From Bacillus sp. PK3_68 (GTDB lineage Bacteria > Bacillota > Bacilli > Bacillales > Domibacillaceae): DNA of 64,000 nucleotides. The stretch lies in NCBI RefSeq assembly GCF_003600835.1, contig NZ_NQYC01000001.1, positions 3,386,001 through 3,450,000 of the forward strand, read 5' to 3'. Position numbers and translations under genes: made by a program. The notes beneath the pieces were generated by a model, which had not been told where the DNA came from, made no database searches, and saw nothing but the letters and a program-made list of their open reading frames with translations. Shown here in pieces: positions 34,589 to 44,345 of the stretch. How positions within the stretch are numbered: position 1 is the first letter of the stretch; each line of letters starts with the position of its first letter.

Positions 34589-36431
34589 GAGTGATCCCTC
34601 TTTCATTCATTTTTCTATCTAACTCTTCGATGTAACGGATCAATTCAATGGACATTTCATAACGCATAAATGGAGTAATAATATAGATACCATTAAACAG
34701 CTTGGCCGCTGTATCGATTAATTCCTTGGCAATCTTGACGCCCTCAAGCGCTGCTGTTTCTTTATCATGCTCATAGGCCTTCATTCTAGCAAGCGTTTCG
34801 TCTGATAGTTTAATGCCAGGCACTTCATGATGAAGGAATTCAGCATTTCTTGAGCTTGTCAACGGCATGATACCGAGGAAAATCGGAGTCGATAAATGCT
34901 TTGTTGCTTCATATACTTCAATAATTTTTTCTTTTGTAAAAATAGGCTGTGTAATAAAGTAATCGGCTCCGCACTCAATTTTTTTCTCTAAACGTTTCAC
35001 CGCCCGGTCGAGCACACGTACATTTGGGTTAAATGCAGCTGCAACGGAGAAATTAGCTTTTTGTTTTAATGGTTTTCCAGAAAAAGAAATTCCTTCATTC
35101 AGTTGCTTAATTAATTGGATAAGCTCCATGCTTGAAACGTCGTAAACAGAAGTAGCACCCGGGAAATCGCCAACTTTCGTCGGATCACCGGTAATAGCCA
35201 GCACATCGTGAAGACCTAGAGCATGCAAGCCCATAAGATGAGACTGCAAGCCGATTAAATTCCGATCCCGGCACGTAATATGAACAAGCGGGCGAATGTG
35301 ATGCTGCATTTTGAGCAGGGAGCCCATTGCTAAGTTGCTGATACGTGGAGAAGCAAGCGAGTTATCAGCCATTGTAATAGCCGCCATGCCAGTTTGCTGC
35401 AAGGCTGTGGCTCCTTTAATATAAGCAGCAGTATCCAAGTGTTTAGGAGTATCAAGCTCCACAATAATCGTCCGTTCTTTTTTTACCTGCTCATGGAGCG
35501 GCGGTAACACTGGAGGAGTCGGTTCTTTAATAATAATGGGCTTTCTGGCGATTACCTTTTTCTCTGTAATTGGTGCAAGGCCAGCTAATGCTTTTTTGGC
35601 CGCCTCAATATGTTTGGGTGTGGTGCCGCAGCAGCCTCCAATAAGACGGACCCCTTCATTGCGAAGGTGAACGGCTGCCTGGCCAAAATAATCAGCCTCT
35701 GATTCATAGACGATACGGCCGTCTTCTACATCGAGAAGGCTTGCATTCGGATAGGCTGATAAAAAGGCTTTTTCAGGCAGTGTCACCTCTTCAAATGCTT
35801 GGATTGTATGATAAGGGCCGAGGCGGCAGTTAACGCCGACAATGTTTGCCCCGAGGGATTCGAGCTGATTGAACGCCTGATTTAACGAGAGTCCGTTTTG
35901 TAGAATGCCAGGTTCATGCATGGATACTTGAGAAATAATTGGCAGATCTGTAAGTTGACGAAGCAGTTGTAAAACGGTCGTTAATTCTTCAAAGTCATAA
36001 TACGTTTCTAAAAGGAAGCCATCAGGTTCTTCCAGTAAGATGGCTTCTGCCTGCTGCTGAAAGGCCGCTTCAATGTCGGCAAGGGAGGCGCTGCTTTTAC
36101 GGATTCCACGGATGCCGCCGATGGTCCCGAGTACGAAGCGCTCTTCAGAGGAAGCCGCCTTTTTTGCTATCCGCACGGCTGCTTTATTTAATTCCCGTAC
36201 ACGGTCCTCCATTCCATATCTTGCAAGCTTTAGAGCATTGGCGCTATATGTATTCGTTTGGATTACATCCGCGCCTGCTTTTATATATTCGCGATGGATT
36301 TTTTCAATGATTTCTGGCTTTTCTATATTAAGTTCCTCGTAACAAAAATCGATGCCGTAGGAATAGAGGAGAGTGCCCATGGCTCCATCAGCTGTCAGCA
36401 CTTCGTTTTGCAGCCGGTCTAATAATTTCAT
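34566..36431 (-). CDS. yitJ: Bifunctional homocysteine S-methyltransferase/methylenetetrahydrofolate reductase YitJ
   Basis: A 621-residue two-domain protein. Residues 1 to about 290 form a homocysteine methyltransferase barrel (TADGAMGTLLYS, GVNCRLGP, IGGCCGTTPKHI with the zinc cysteines). About 310-610 is a MetF-like flavoprotein reductase (AITGDPTKVGDFPGATSVYD, GADYFITQPIF, PIFLGIMPL). It makes 5-methyl-THF for MetH and may itself methylate homocysteine with another donor. The combination of a SAM riboswitch upstream and metH overlapping its end (22 bp) makes a compact methyl-cycle operon. Length and architecture match B. subtilis YitJ. Confidence 0.93.
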   Translation of the reverse strand: MKLLDRLQNEVLTADGAMGTLLYSYGIDFCYEELNIEKPEIIEKIHREYIKAGADVIQTNTYSANALKLARYGMEDRVRELNKAAVRIAKKAASSEERFVLGTIGGIRGIRKSSASLADIEAAFQQQAEAILLEEPDGFLLETYYDFEELTTVLQLLRQLTDLPIISQVSMHEPGILQNGLSLNQAFNQLESLGANIVGVNCRLGPYHTIQAFEEVTLPEKAFLSAYPNASLLDVEDGRIVYESEADYFGQAAVHLRNEGVRLIGGCCGTTPKHIEAAKKALAGLAPITEKKVIARKPIIIKEPTPPVLPPLHEQVKKERTIIVELDTPKHLDTAAYIKGATALQQTGMAAITMADNSLASPRISNLAMGSLLKMQHHIRPLVHITCRDRNLIGLQSHLMGLHALGLHDVLAITGDPTKVGDFPGATSVYDVSSMELIQLIKQLNEGISFSGKPLKQKANFSVAAAFNPNVRVLDRAVKRLEKKIECGADYFITQPIFTKEKIIEVYEATKHLSTPIFLGIMPLTSSRNAEFLHHEVPGIKLSDETLARMKAYEHDKETAALEGVKIAKELIDTAAKLFNGIYIITPFMRYEMSIELIRYIEELDRKMNERGITHVETISN

Positions 36432-36469
36432 GTGGTTCTTCCTTTCCGTAACTTTATTCTAATCATAAG

Positions 36470-36630
36470 AAAAAGCCTTCTTAAATTAAGAAGGCTTTAC
36501 ATTGTCAATGTCTGATCCTTCTTATCTCTCAAACTGATTAGACAGTTTGCTGGATTTAGCACCTAGGCCCGCTAGCGGCTGGTTGCTGAAGCTTCATAGG
36601 GCCAGTCCCCTCAGCTTCTCTTGATAAGAA
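36470..36630 (-). promoter_or_regulatory. SAM-I (S-box) riboswitch with terminator upstream of yitJ-metH
   Basis: On the reverse strand the leader contains the S-box consensus in order: CTTATCAAGAGAAGCTGAGG, GACTGGCCCTATGAAGCTTC, AGCAACC, GGTGCTAAATCCAGCAAA and the closing GAGAGATAAGAAGG (aptamer about 36630-36515). It is followed by the terminator AAGCCTTCTTAA / TTAAGAAGGCTT plus T-run (36498-36470). SAM binding is expected to favour termination, so the operon is made when SAM is low. Confidence 0.95.
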
Positions 36631-36776
36631 ATATACCTATATACAATTAGTAAGATAATTGAACATATCATATCTCTTTAAGAGGATTTAGTCAATAGAA
36701 AATTTTGAATATTCCCAGAGGATTGTCGAACAGAAGGAGGCGGGATATACTTTTATGAGATAAAGGAGGAGTCAGG

Positions 36777-37679
36777 TTGAATCAGCTTCGTTATTCATTA
36801 TTTATTTTGGCAGGGGCATGCAGTTATGGTTTTCAAGCTTCAATCGTCAAGCTGGCAACGAATGCGGGATACCCGGCTGGCCAGATGACCGGTTCACAAT
36901 ATATCTTTGGACTTTTGCTGATGATCATCCCTTTCATGATAACCAAACGCATAAAATTACAGGTTAAGCAAATAGTACCATTGCTTGGGCTCGGCGTTTT
37001 ATTAAGTTTGACAGGCGTATTTTATGCAACAAGTATTCAAGAGCTATCGGCTTCAATCGCCATTGTTCTGCTTTTTCAATTTACTTGGATGGGGATTCTC
37101 ATTGAATCCGTTTATTTAAAGGCATTTCCATCTGTCACAAAGATCATCTCGGCTGTCCTTTTATGGGCAGGAACGCTGCTCGCCGCCGGAATTTCTTCAG
37201 AGGGAATCAACTGGGCAGACCATTCAAAGGGCTTTATTTCTGGTTTCCTTGCCGCTTTAACGTTCGCATTGTTCATTTTCTTTAGCGGAAAAACAGGAAA
37301 AGAAGTACCGGCTATTCAAAAAAGCTTTGTTATTTCTATTGGTGGGCTGGTAACGGCTTGTTTATTTGTATCGCCAGCTTTTGTAATAGATGGGACGATG
37401 ACTGGGGGCTTGTGGAAATATGGTTTGCTTGTCGGACTGTTGGGCGTTCTTGTACCGGTTGTTCTCTTTGCGCTCGGTACCCCGTATGTTGACTCAGGAA
37501 TGGCCACTATTTTAGGTGCTGCAGAGTTGCCTGCAGCGATGATTGGCGCTATGTTCATTGTGGGTGAACATTTAACCGGTGAACAGGGGGCTGGCATTGT
37601 GCTCATATTGATTGGGATTGCTGTGCCGCAATTGCGCAGGAGTGGAAGAGTCCGACCGAAACAGCTTTCCAGCAGTTGA
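36777..37679 (+). CDS. DMT-superfamily (EamA) transporter
   Basis: A 300-residue protein with ten hydrophobic segments arranged as two EamA repeats. The second repeat ends with the typical AELPAAMIGAMFIVGEHLTGEQGAGIVLILIG-like pattern, followed by a short basic tail. TTG start behind AAGGAGGAG. EamA transporters export or import metabolites (amino acids, nucleotide-related compounds); the substrate here is unknown. It stands alone between the SAM riboswitch region and the NO synthase gene, whose start is 78 nt downstream. Confidence 0.85.
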   Translation: MNQLRYSLFILAGACSYGFQASIVKLATNAGYPAGQMTGSQYIFGLLLMIIPFMITKRIKLQVKQIVPLLGLGVLLSLTGVFYATSIQELSASIAIVLLFQFTWMGILIESVYLKAFPSVTKIISAVLLWAGTLLAAGISSEGINWADHSKGFISGFLAALTFALFIFFSGKTGKEVPAIQKSFVISIGGLVTACLFVSPAFVIDGTMTGGLWKYGLLVGLLGVLVPVVLFALGTPYVDSGMATILGAAELPAAMIGAMFIVGEHLTGEQGAGIVLILIGIAVPQLRRSGRVRPKQLSSS

Positions 37680-37757
37680 TTTCCGCAAATTGTCACAAAG
37701 CCGAAAATAGAACAATGATATACTGTGAGTAAATGCTACTTACAGGACGGGAAATAG

Positions 37758-38840
37758 ATGAATAAACAGTTATGGAAGCAAGCAAAAGAATTTATCACAA
37801 TTTGTTATCGGGAATTAGGCAAATCGGATGAAGAGACAAAAGCGCGGCTGTACGAGATCAAAACAGAAATTGAGGGAACAGAAAGTTATACTCAAACTTA
37901 TGAAGAACTGAGCTATGGAGCGAAAATGGCCTGGCGCAATAGTAATCGCTGCATCGGACGGCTATTCTGGCAAACGCTGCACGTGTTCGATGAACGAGAA
38001 GCTAAAACAGAAAAAGAGATATTCGAAGCCCTCAGCCGTCATGTAGAATATGCAACAAATCAAGGGAAAATTCGTCCGACTATTACAGTTTTTCGTCCGT
38101 CTTCACCCCATCGGGAAGACATTCGCATTTGGAACCATCAGTTAATTAGATATGCGGGGTATAAAACAGAGACGGGAATAAAGGGAGATCCTGCTTCTAT
38201 TGAACTGACCTCTATGTGCCATAAGTTTGGCTGGCGAGGGGAAGGAACTAATTTTGATATCCTGCCCTGGATTGTACAAATAGGCAAGCAACCGCCTAAG
38301 CTGCAAGAAATCGATAAGAAGCTCATAAAGGAAGTAAGCCTTATTCATCCGGTATATGATTGGTTTGCTGAGCTGCAATTAAAGTGGTATGCTGTTCCGA
38401 TTATTTCGGATATGAAGCTGGAAATAGGAGGCATTGAATACAAAACAGCTCCTTTTAACGGCTGGTATATGGGAACGGAAATTGGCGCACGCAACTTAGC
38501 TGATGAGTTTCGTTACAATCAGCTTCCAGTTATTGCGGAACGGCTGGAATTGGATATTCATCGAGCCGCTTCTTTATGGAAAGACCGGGCGCTACTTGAG
38601 TTGAATACAGCTGTTCTTCATTCGTTCCAGCAGGCGGGGGTAAGTGTTGTAGATCATCATACAGCCGCGCAGCAATTTAAAACTTTTGAACAAAACGAAG
38701 ATCGGGAAGGTAGGCCAGTGACAGGTGATTGGACCTGGTTAATTCCGCCGATGTCTCCATCTGCTGTTCATATTTTTCACAAAGAATACGATAACTCAAT
38801 CCAAGCACCTAATTATTCTTATCAGGACCGGCCTTACTAA
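37758..38840 (+). CDS. nos: Bacterial nitric oxide synthase oxygenase
   Basis: A 360-residue oxygenase-only NOS as in Bacillus. It oxidises L-arginine to citrulline and NO using an unrelated cellular reductase. Heme thiolate Cys65 is in [14 protein letters not shown]. The substrate Glu lies in [16 protein letters not shown], and the pterin/heme region continues to [20 protein letters not shown]. The protein has no reductase domain, which is normal for Gram-positive bNOS. It has its own terminator. The NO-responsive nsrR/hmp pair lies 6-9 kb away, so synthesis and detoxification of NO are in one neighbourhood. Confidence 0.96.
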   Translation: MNKQLWKQAKEFITICYRELGKSDEETKARLYEIKTEIEGTESYTQTYEELSYGAKMAWRNSNRCIGRLFWQTLHVFDEREAKTEKEIFEALSRHVEYATNQGKIRPTITVFRPSSPHREDIRIWNHQLIRYAGYKTETGIKGDPASIELTSMCHKFGWRGEGTNFDILPWIVQIGKQPPKLQEIDKKLIKEVSLIHPVYDWFAELQLKWYAVPIISDMKLEIGGIEYKTAPFNGWYMGTEIGARNLADEFRYNQLPVIAERLELDIHRAASLWKDRALLELNTAVLHSFQQAGVSVVDHHTAAQQFKTFEQNEDREGRPVTGDWTWLIPPMSPSAVHIFHKEYDNSIQAPNYSYQDRPY

Positions 38841-38849
38841 ATTAAATGA

Positions 38850-38879
38850 AAAGCAGCCGCTTGAACGGCTGCTTTTTTG
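38850..38879 (+). terminator. Terminator of nos
   Basis: AAAAGCAGCCG pairs with CGGCTGCTTTT, loop CTTGAA, then extra T. Convergent mreBH ends 18 nt further on. Confidence 0.92.
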
Positions 38880-38896
38880 TGCATAGATATGTAATT

Positions 38897-39904
38897 TTAG
38901 CCCGTTACTTTCTGCAGGCTCTTCATTACATGGAGCGAGCGTCCGGTACCAATGGCAACAGACTCTAGTGGGTTTGGAGCTAAGTGAACAGGAACGATAA
39001 TTTCTTCACTAAGCCAATCTTGCATGCCATTCAACAAGGAGCCGCCGCCGCTAATGACTACGCCCCTGTCTACAATATCACCGCTTAACTCAGGTGGAGA
39101 GTTTTCTAAAGTAACGCGGATCGTTTCTAAAATGGCTAGCAAAGATTCTTTAATAGCTTTTTGAATTTCATAAGAGCTTACTTCAATTGTTTTTGGCAAG
39201 CCGGTAACGAGATCACGACCGCGTACGTCCATTACAAGTTCTTTATGATCAACTAAAGCGTAGCCAATTTCCATTTTTATTTTTTCTGCTGTCCGTTCAC
39301 CGATAAGGAGGTTATACTGCTTGCGTACGTATTGTATGATGTCTTCGTCGAGTTTATCGCCGCCGATACGGATGGAATTACAGGAAACAACGCCTCCATA
39401 AGAAATGATAGCTACCTCGGTTGTACCGCCGCCAATATCGACGATCAGATTGGCAATTGGTTCTTCTACGGGCAGATCTGCTCCAATAGCAGCAGCGACA
39501 GGCTCTTCAATTAAATGAACAGACTTGGCCCCACTGCTTTTTACTGCATCCTGAATGGCTCTCTTTTCGACAGAAGTTGCACCAGAAGGAGTACAGACGA
39601 CGACGCTTGGCTTACGAATATTGAACCCTAATACTTTGCTAGCTTTTTTCATTAATCCTTTAAGCATTTCAGAGGTAATATCAAAATCCGCAATTACCCC
39701 ATCCTTCATTGGGCGAGTTGCAATAATCCTTCCCGGAGTTTTCCCAATCATATTTTTAGCTTCTGTGCCAATAGCAAGCACTTTTCTCGTCTCAGCGTCG
39801 ATAGCTACCACGGACGGTTCATTAACAATAATCCCTTTATCTTTACTGTAAACGAGCAAATTGGCTGTCCCTAAATCTATTCCGATTTCAATTTGTCCAA
39901 ACAT
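38897..39904 (-). CDS. mreBH: Rod-shape-determining protein MreBH
   Basis: A 335-residue actin-like protein from the ATG at 39904, chosen because GGAGGA ends 6 nt upstream; the reading frame extends further but only through non-family sequence. MreB features: phosphate 1 loop [24 protein letters not shown], phosphate 2 [13 protein letters not shown] and adenosine motif [11 protein letters not shown]. Length and sequence match B. subtilis MreBH, the paralogue that directs the LytE hydrolase during elongation, more closely than MreB or Mbl. It polymerises along the membrane and guides lateral wall synthesis. A repeated motif about 100 bp upstream (40001-40031) may be regulatory. Confidence 0.92.
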   Translation of the reverse strand: MFGQIEIGIDLGTANLLVYSKDKGIIVNEPSVVAIDAETRKVLAIGTEAKNMIGKTPGRIIATRPMKDGVIADFDITSEMLKGLMKKASKVLGFNIRKPSVVVCTPSGATSVEKRAIQDAVKSSGAKSVHLIEEPVAAAIGADLPVEEPIANLIVDIGGGTTEVAIISYGGVVSCNSIRIGGDKLDEDIIQYVRKQYNLLIGERTAEKIKMEIGYALVDHKELVMDVRGRDLVTGLPKTIEVSSYEIQKAIKESLLAILETIRVTLENSPPELSGDIVDRGVVISGGGSLLNGMQDWLSEEIIVPVHLAPNPLESVAIGTGRSLHVMKSLQKVTG

Positions 39905-40000
39905 GATCATTCCTCCAAATGGCAATCCTCTTAAGTTTCTTCCATAAGTATAAGGATGAACAATTCTCCATGTATAGGGGACAAAATAAGGAAAAAAGAA

Positions 40001-40031
40001 TGTTACAATGTGACTTCGATTGTTACAATGT
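40001..40031. repeat. Paired 11-bp direct repeat upstream of mreBH
   Basis: TGTTACAATGT occurs at 40001-40011 and again at 40021-40031, a 20-bp centre-to-centre spacing (about two helical turns). The reverse strand reads TGTAAC in each, which resembles one half of a WalR site (TGTWAH). A regulator binding site for mreBH is plausible. Confidence 0.5.
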
Positions 40032-40115
40032 TTTTCTGCTATAAAGATAACTGTTAGCTGTATAAAAAGGAAAAAAACAAATTTCACTGTTAACAAATCT
40101 TAATTTTTGTAAACT

Positions 40116-40142
40116 AAAAAGCCGCTGAATGAGAGCGGCTTT
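40116..40142 (-). terminator. Terminator of the thioesterase gene
   Basis: AAAGCCGCT / AGCGGCTTT stem with a GAATGAG loop and a T-run on the reverse strand. Confidence 0.85.
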
Positions 40143-40167
40143 CTCAATTTTCTTCCATATAGTCCGT

Positions 40168-40677
40168 CTATTTTCCTGCAGACGAAAAAAACTCCACAAG
40201 CTCTTTGCTATATTTTTTGCGGGCCTTTCGATGGCTTGCTCGATTGGCCGCTGTTTCATTCAGCCATTTTTCTTCATCCGTCTCAGGTACCACCTCAGGA
40301 ATGGAGGACGGCCGTCCTGATTCATCGAGAGCTACAAAGGTTAAAAAAGAAATAGCAGCTACTTCTTTTTCCCCTGTCATTAGATTTTCTGATAAAACTT
40401 TCACGAACACTTCCATGCTAGTTGTGCCTGTATAAGTTACCATGGCTTCGAGGGTTACTGCATCTCCCACGCCAATTGGCTTAAGAAAATCAACAGAGTC
40501 TGTCGAAGCGGTGACTACTGCCTTTCTAGCCAATTTTGTCGCTGAGATGGAAGCAATATCGTCTATATAAGCCATTAGTTTGCCGCCAAACAAAGTGCCG
40601 TGATGATTTGTGTCAGGAGGAAGGACGTAACTGGTTTTAATAGATAACGTGTCTTTCATAGGTCTTTTTTCTCTCAT
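40168..40677 (-). CDS. Acyl-CoA thioesterase (hotdog fold, YkhA-like)
   Basis: A 169-residue protein from ATG 40677 (GAGGTG 6 nt upstream; an in-frame upstream ATG has no ribosome binding site). The hotdog fold has the conserved NHHGTLFGGKLMAYIDDIAS segment containing the active-site Asp, and STDSVDFLKPIGVGD. It ends in a basic helical tail (ASHRKARKKYSKELVEFF). It hydrolyses acyl-CoAs in the cytoplasm; chain-length preference cannot be told. Resembles B. subtilis YkhA in length and sequence. Confidence 0.9.
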   Translation of the reverse strand: MREKRPMKDTLSIKTSYVLPPDTNHHGTLFGGKLMAYIDDIASISATKLARKAVVTASTDSVDFLKPIGVGDAVTLEAMVTYTGTTSMEVFVKVLSENLMTGEKEVAAISFLTFVALDESGRPSSIPEVVPETDEEKWLNETAANRASHRKARKKYSKELVEFFSSAGK

Positions 40678-40791
40678 ATACAGCACCTCGCTAATGATTT
40701 CATACACGTAGTATACCCTATGTGAATGAAAATCTGTTGTTTTCTTAAAAAATAGGATAATTCAGAAATTATGGTTGTATTTTAATTAGTT

Positions 40792-40809
40792 TTAATGTAT
40801 AAACATTAA
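40792..40809. promoter_or_regulatory. Candidate ArgR/AhrC operator upstream of argF
   Basis: A perfect inverted repeat TTAATGT-ATAA-ACATTAA, 61 nt before the argF start. It resembles the ARG box (TGNAT ... ATNCA) only partly (TGTAT matches; the right half does not). The AT-rich stretch around it would hold the promoter. Confidence 0.4.
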
Positions 40810-40869
40810 ATAAGATTATAAATAAAGAATGGACCTGTAAATAAAAATAATATCTATGAGGTGAAGAGA

Positions 40870-41826
40870 ATGCTAGTGACGGATATAAAGAATAGCCAGG
40901 TGTTAAAGGGGAAAGATTTATTAAAGCTTGCAGATTATACGCCAGAATTAATCGAGACATTTATTTATTTAGCAGATGACATGAAAAAGAATAAGGAAAA
41001 CTATTTGGAAGCTTTAAAAGGCCAGCTGCTCGGAATGATATTTGAAAAGCATTCCACACGGACTCGTGTTTCCTTTGAAGCGGCGATGATTCAGCTTGGT
41101 GGCCATGCGATGTTTTTAAGCTCGAATGATATGCAAATCGGACGCGGAGAAACAATCGAAGATACTGGAAAGGTGTTATCGGGTTATTTAGATGGCATCA
41201 TGATCCGTACACATAGCCATTCAAGAATTGAAGCACTTGCCGAAGCGGCAAATATTCCAGTCATTAACGGTTTAACTGATTTGTATCACCCATGTCAAGC
41301 GCTTGCCGATCTTTTGACTGTATATGAAATAAAGGGGAAATTTAAAGGGCTGAAAATGGTGTATGTTGGAGATGGGAATAATGTTGCCCATTCATTGATG
41401 ATCGGTTCTGTCATGGTGGGCATGGATTTTACATTAGCCACACCAGCGGGCTACGAAGCAGCACCGCAAATAATAGAAATGGCTAAAGGGATTAGCGAGC
41501 AGACAGGAGCGAAGCTAGAATTTGTTGAAAACCCACAGGAAGCAGTAAAAGGAGCCGATTTTATCTACACGGATGTATGGACGAGCATGGGACAAGAGGA
41601 TGAAGCAGAAGCCCGTTTAAAAGCATTTGCTCCTTATCAAGTGAACGAACAGCTTATGGCCCTTGCCAATCCGGAATGCAAATTTATGCATTGCTTGCCA
41701 GCCCACCGTGGCGAAGAAGTTTCAGGCGAGGTAATGGATGGGGAAGCATCCGTCGTGTTCCAGCAGGCCGAAAATCGGATGCATGCTCAAAAAGCCGTTC
41801 TTTACAGCGTGATGAAAAATAAATAG
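40870..41826 (+). CDS. argF: Ornithine carbamoyltransferase ArgF
   Basis: A 318-residue enzyme making citrulline from ornithine and carbamoyl phosphate. The carbamoyl-phosphate loop STRTR is at 62-66 ([10 protein letters not shown]), [11 protein letters not shown] is in the hinge, the ornithine-binding DVWTSMGQE is present, and [10 protein letters not shown] carries the catalytic Cys. The ATG at 40870 follows GAGGTGA; a GTG at 40861 lies inside the site. No other arginine genes are nearby, so it is a detached argF. Catabolic ArgF/ArcB cannot be fully excluded, but the lack of arcA/arcC neighbours favours biosynthesis. Confidence 0.93.
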   Translation: MLVTDIKNSQVLKGKDLLKLADYTPELIETFIYLADDMKKNKENYLEALKGQLLGMIFEKHSTRTRVSFEAAMIQLGGHAMFLSSNDMQIGRGETIEDTGKVLSGYLDGIMIRTHSHSRIEALAEAANIPVINGLTDLYHPCQALADLLTVYEIKGKFKGLKMVYVGDGNNVAHSLMIGSVMVGMDFTLATPAGYEAAPQIIEMAKGISEQTGAKLEFVENPQEAVKGADFIYTDVWTSMGQEDEAEARLKAFAPYQVNEQLMALANPECKFMHCLPAHRGEEVSGEVMDGEASVVFQQAENRMHAQKAVLYSVMKNK

Positions 41827-41838
41827 AAGCTTCTATTG

Positions 41839-41865
41839 AACGGACTGTTATCGGTCCGTTTTTTC
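41839..41865 (+). terminator. Terminator of argF
   Basis: ACGGAC pairs with GTCCGT across TGTTATCG, followed by TTTTTT. Confidence 0.85.
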
Positions 41866-41937
41866 TACTTATAAAAAGATATCATGGTAAAATAAATAAA
41901 ACAGAACAACAGAAACGGCTGAAAAGGTGGGGGCAGA

Positions 41938-42843
41938 ATGGAGCTTCGGCAAATCAAATATTTTATGGAAGTGGCAAAAGAGGAGCATGTTACAGAAGCA
42001 GCTCACCGCTTGCATGTGGCTCAATCCGCAGTCAGCCGGCAAATTGCTAAGTTGGAAGATGAACTTGGAGTGGAGCTGTTTTTGCGTGAAGGGCGGAACG
42101 TCAAGCTGACTTATGCAGGAAAAATTTTTTTGCAGCATATGGAAACCGCTATGAATGAAATTGATCGGGCCATCGCGGCTATAGATAATTATCTTAACCC
42201 AGAAGTCGGAAAAATTCGCCTTGGATTTCCTACCTCTTTAGCTACAACGACATTGCCGCGCGTAATTTCTGCTTTTCGAAGTCAGTACTCTGATATTGGT
42301 TTTGATTTTCATCAAGGGTCGAATAAAGAGCTACGGGATCTGGTGGAGAGAGGAGAAATTGATTTTGCCTTTGTTTCTCCAGTACCGGAAAGCACACCCG
42401 AGATTTCTACCCAAGTTTTTTTCTCTGAGAGCATGAGAGTCCTGCTTCCTAGTCATCATAGGTTAGCAAAAAAAGAAAGGATTAACTTGCGGGAACTGAT
42501 GGATGATCAATTCGTTTTATTCCGCACCGGCTACGACATGAGAAAGCTCGTTATTGAAGCATGCCGGCAGGTGAATTTCGAGCCCAAGGTCGGTTTTGAA
42601 AGCGAAGATGTATATACGATTAAAGGGTTGGTAGAAGCAGGATTGGGAGTCAGCCTGCTTCCGGAAACATTGCTCGTTGAACAAACTCCCTCTGGAACAG
42701 TTAGCTTGCCTGTCGGCGTACCGCAAGTAATGAGAACGGTCGGAGTCATAGCAACGAAGGTCCGCACTTTGCCGCCTTCCGAAAAGCTATTTTATGATTT
42801 TCTTATTGATTATTATCATCGCTTAAACCAATTTAGCCTCTAA
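41938..42843 (+). CDS. LysR-family regulator, GltC-like
   Basis: A 301-residue LysR protein with an N-terminal winged HTH (MELRQIKYFMEVAKEEHVTE, HVAQSAVSRQIAKLEDELG, LFLREGRNVKLTYAG) and a two-lobed effector domain. The protein closely resembles GltC, the activator of gltAB (glutamate synthase) in B. subtilis, including IRLGFPTSLATTTLP and FESEDVYTIKGLVEAGLGVS LLPE-type blocks. No gltAB is in the window, so the target is elsewhere or this is a paralogue with a different role. Start ATG 41938 behind AAGGTGGGGG. Confidence 0.85.
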   Translation: MELRQIKYFMEVAKEEHVTEAAHRLHVAQSAVSRQIAKLEDELGVELFLREGRNVKLTYAGKIFLQHMETAMNEIDRAIAAIDNYLNPEVGKIRLGFPTSLATTTLPRVISAFRSQYSDIGFDFHQGSNKELRDLVERGEIDFAFVSPVPESTPEISTQVFFSESMRVLLPSHHRLAKKERINLRELMDDQFVLFRTGYDMRKLVIEACRQVNFEPKVGFESEDVYTIKGLVEAGLGVSLLPETLLVEQTPSGTVSLPVGVPQVMRTVGVIATKVRTLPPSEKLFYDFLIDYYHRLNQFSL

Positions 42844-42884
42844 AGCTTCATACAGTGTTAGACATTAATGAATGAACAATAGGC

Positions 42885-42926
42885 AAAAAAGGCTGTTCCT
42901 CGTCGATGCCAGGGAACAGCCTTTTA
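42885..42926. terminator. Bidirectional terminator between the LysR gene and ampS
   Basis: AAAAGGCTGTTCC pairs with GGAACAGCCTTTT; A/T tracts lie on both sides of two convergent genes. Confidence 0.92.
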
Positions 42927-42928
42927 TA

Positions 42929-44167
42929 TTAAATGCCTTCTGCCCAATTTCCGTTTCGGAAGATCGGCTCGCTTTCTCCATTTTCTTTAATTCCGTCAAT
43001 ATTCATGTTTTCTGAGCCAATCATAAAGTCAACATGAGTAATACTCGTATTTAGCCCGTGCTGTTCCAATTCTTCCTGTGACATCGATTTACCGCCTTCA
43101 ATACAAAAGGCGTAAGCACTGCCAATAGCTAAATGGTTAGAGGCATTTTCATCAAAAAGTGTATTGTAAAAGAGAACATTCGATTCCGAAATAGGTGATT
43201 GATGAGGAACGAGGGCGATTTCGCCAAGGTAATGAGAGCCTTCATCTGTTTCTACCAATTTTTTTAACACTTCTTCGCCTTCCTCTGCTTGTACGTCAGT
43301 AATGCGCCCATTTTCAAAAGTAACTTTAAAGTTGTTAATAATGTTACCGCCATAGCTTAATGGTTTTGTGCTTGACACATAGCCATCCACACCTGTTTTA
43401 TGAGGAACAGTAAACACTTCTTCTGTTGGCATATTGGCCATAAACTCATGGCCTTTTTCATTGATGCTGCCGGCTCCGACCCAGAGGTGTCCATCAGGAA
43501 GTTCAATCGTTAAATCCGTTCCTGGTGCAGTGTAATGGAGCTTTTTAAAGCGCTTCTCGTTTAGATAATCCACTTTCTTATGCAACGTTTCGTCGTGTGT
43601 TTTCCAGGCCTGGACAGGGTTGTCTGTATCGGCACGGACGGCTTTGAAAATTGCTTCCCAGAGAGCGGGGACTTGCTCTTCCTTTGGAAGGTGAGGGAAG
43701 ACTTTTTCTGCCCATGCTTGTGAAGGAGCAGCGATAACAGTCCAGCTAACTTTGTCAGATTGAATATATTGACGGTATTTTTTCATTGCCTGTCCGGCTG
43801 CTTTTTGGAAGTTGGCAATGCGCTCAGGATGGACTCCTTTTAATAGGTCGGGGCTGGAGGAAACGATAGACATAAATGCCGCGCCCTCTTCTGCCAATTG
43901 TTCAAGCATTTGAACGCGCCATTTGGGAAACTCTGTGAACGCTTCCTCTGGAGCCAAATCATACTTCAAGCGGGAGACTGTATCATCATCCCAATTTACC
44001 TGTACATTTTTTGCGCCTGCTTCATACGCTTTTCTTACAATTAATCGAACAAGTTGGGCGGAGTCGATAGATGTGTTAATAACAAGCGTTTGGTCTTTTT
44101 GAATGTTGACCCCTACTTTTACTGCTAACTCGGCATACTTTTCTAGCGTTTGCTCGAAGTTTGACAT
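42929..44167 (-). CDS. ampS: M29-family aminopeptidase AmpS
   Basis: A 412-residue metallo-aminopeptidase of the thermophilic-aminopeptidase (M29) family. Metal ligands sit in ANMPTEEVFTVPHKTGVDG, EGSHYLGEIALVPHQSPIS, NASNHLAIGSAYAFC and THVDFMIG. It releases N-terminal residues from peptides in the cytoplasm using two divalent metals. Length matches B. subtilis AmpS. It is a single gene with an AGGAGAA ribosome binding site and a shared terminator with the convergent LysR gene. Confidence 0.93.
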   Translation of the reverse strand: MSNFEQTLEKYAELAVKVGVNIQKDQTLVINTSIDSAQLVRLIVRKAYEAGAKNVQVNWDDDTVSRLKYDLAPEEAFTEFPKWRVQMLEQLAEEGAAFMSIVSSSPDLLKGVHPERIANFQKAAGQAMKKYRQYIQSDKVSWTVIAAPSQAWAEKVFPHLPKEEQVPALWEAIFKAVRADTDNPVQAWKTHDETLHKKVDYLNEKRFKKLHYTAPGTDLTIELPDGHLWVGAGSINEKGHEFMANMPTEEVFTVPHKTGVDGYVSSTKPLSYGGNIINNFKVTFENGRITDVQAEEGEEVLKKLVETDEGSHYLGEIALVPHQSPISESNVLFYNTLFDENASNHLAIGSAYAFCIEGGKSMSQEELEQHGLNTSITHVDFMIGSENMNIDGIKENGESEPIFRNGNWAEGI

Positions 44168-44345
44168 ATGTATTCTCCTTTTTAATCAGAATAGTGAATA
44201 TATTCTATTGTAACAAGAATGAAAGGAGAGACAAAATTTTAGGCTGAAAAAATTGTTTTTATGTTCTTATAGGGAAATTTTCTTTTTAAAAAGGTGTTCG
44301 TTATAATATAGGCGACAGGAGTGTCAGGAAAGAGGGGGAGAATAG

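Noticed and set aside
39905-40096. Extended N-terminus of MreBH
   Set aside because: The extra residues are unlike any MreB and run through the promoter region; GGAGGA is correctly spaced for 39904.
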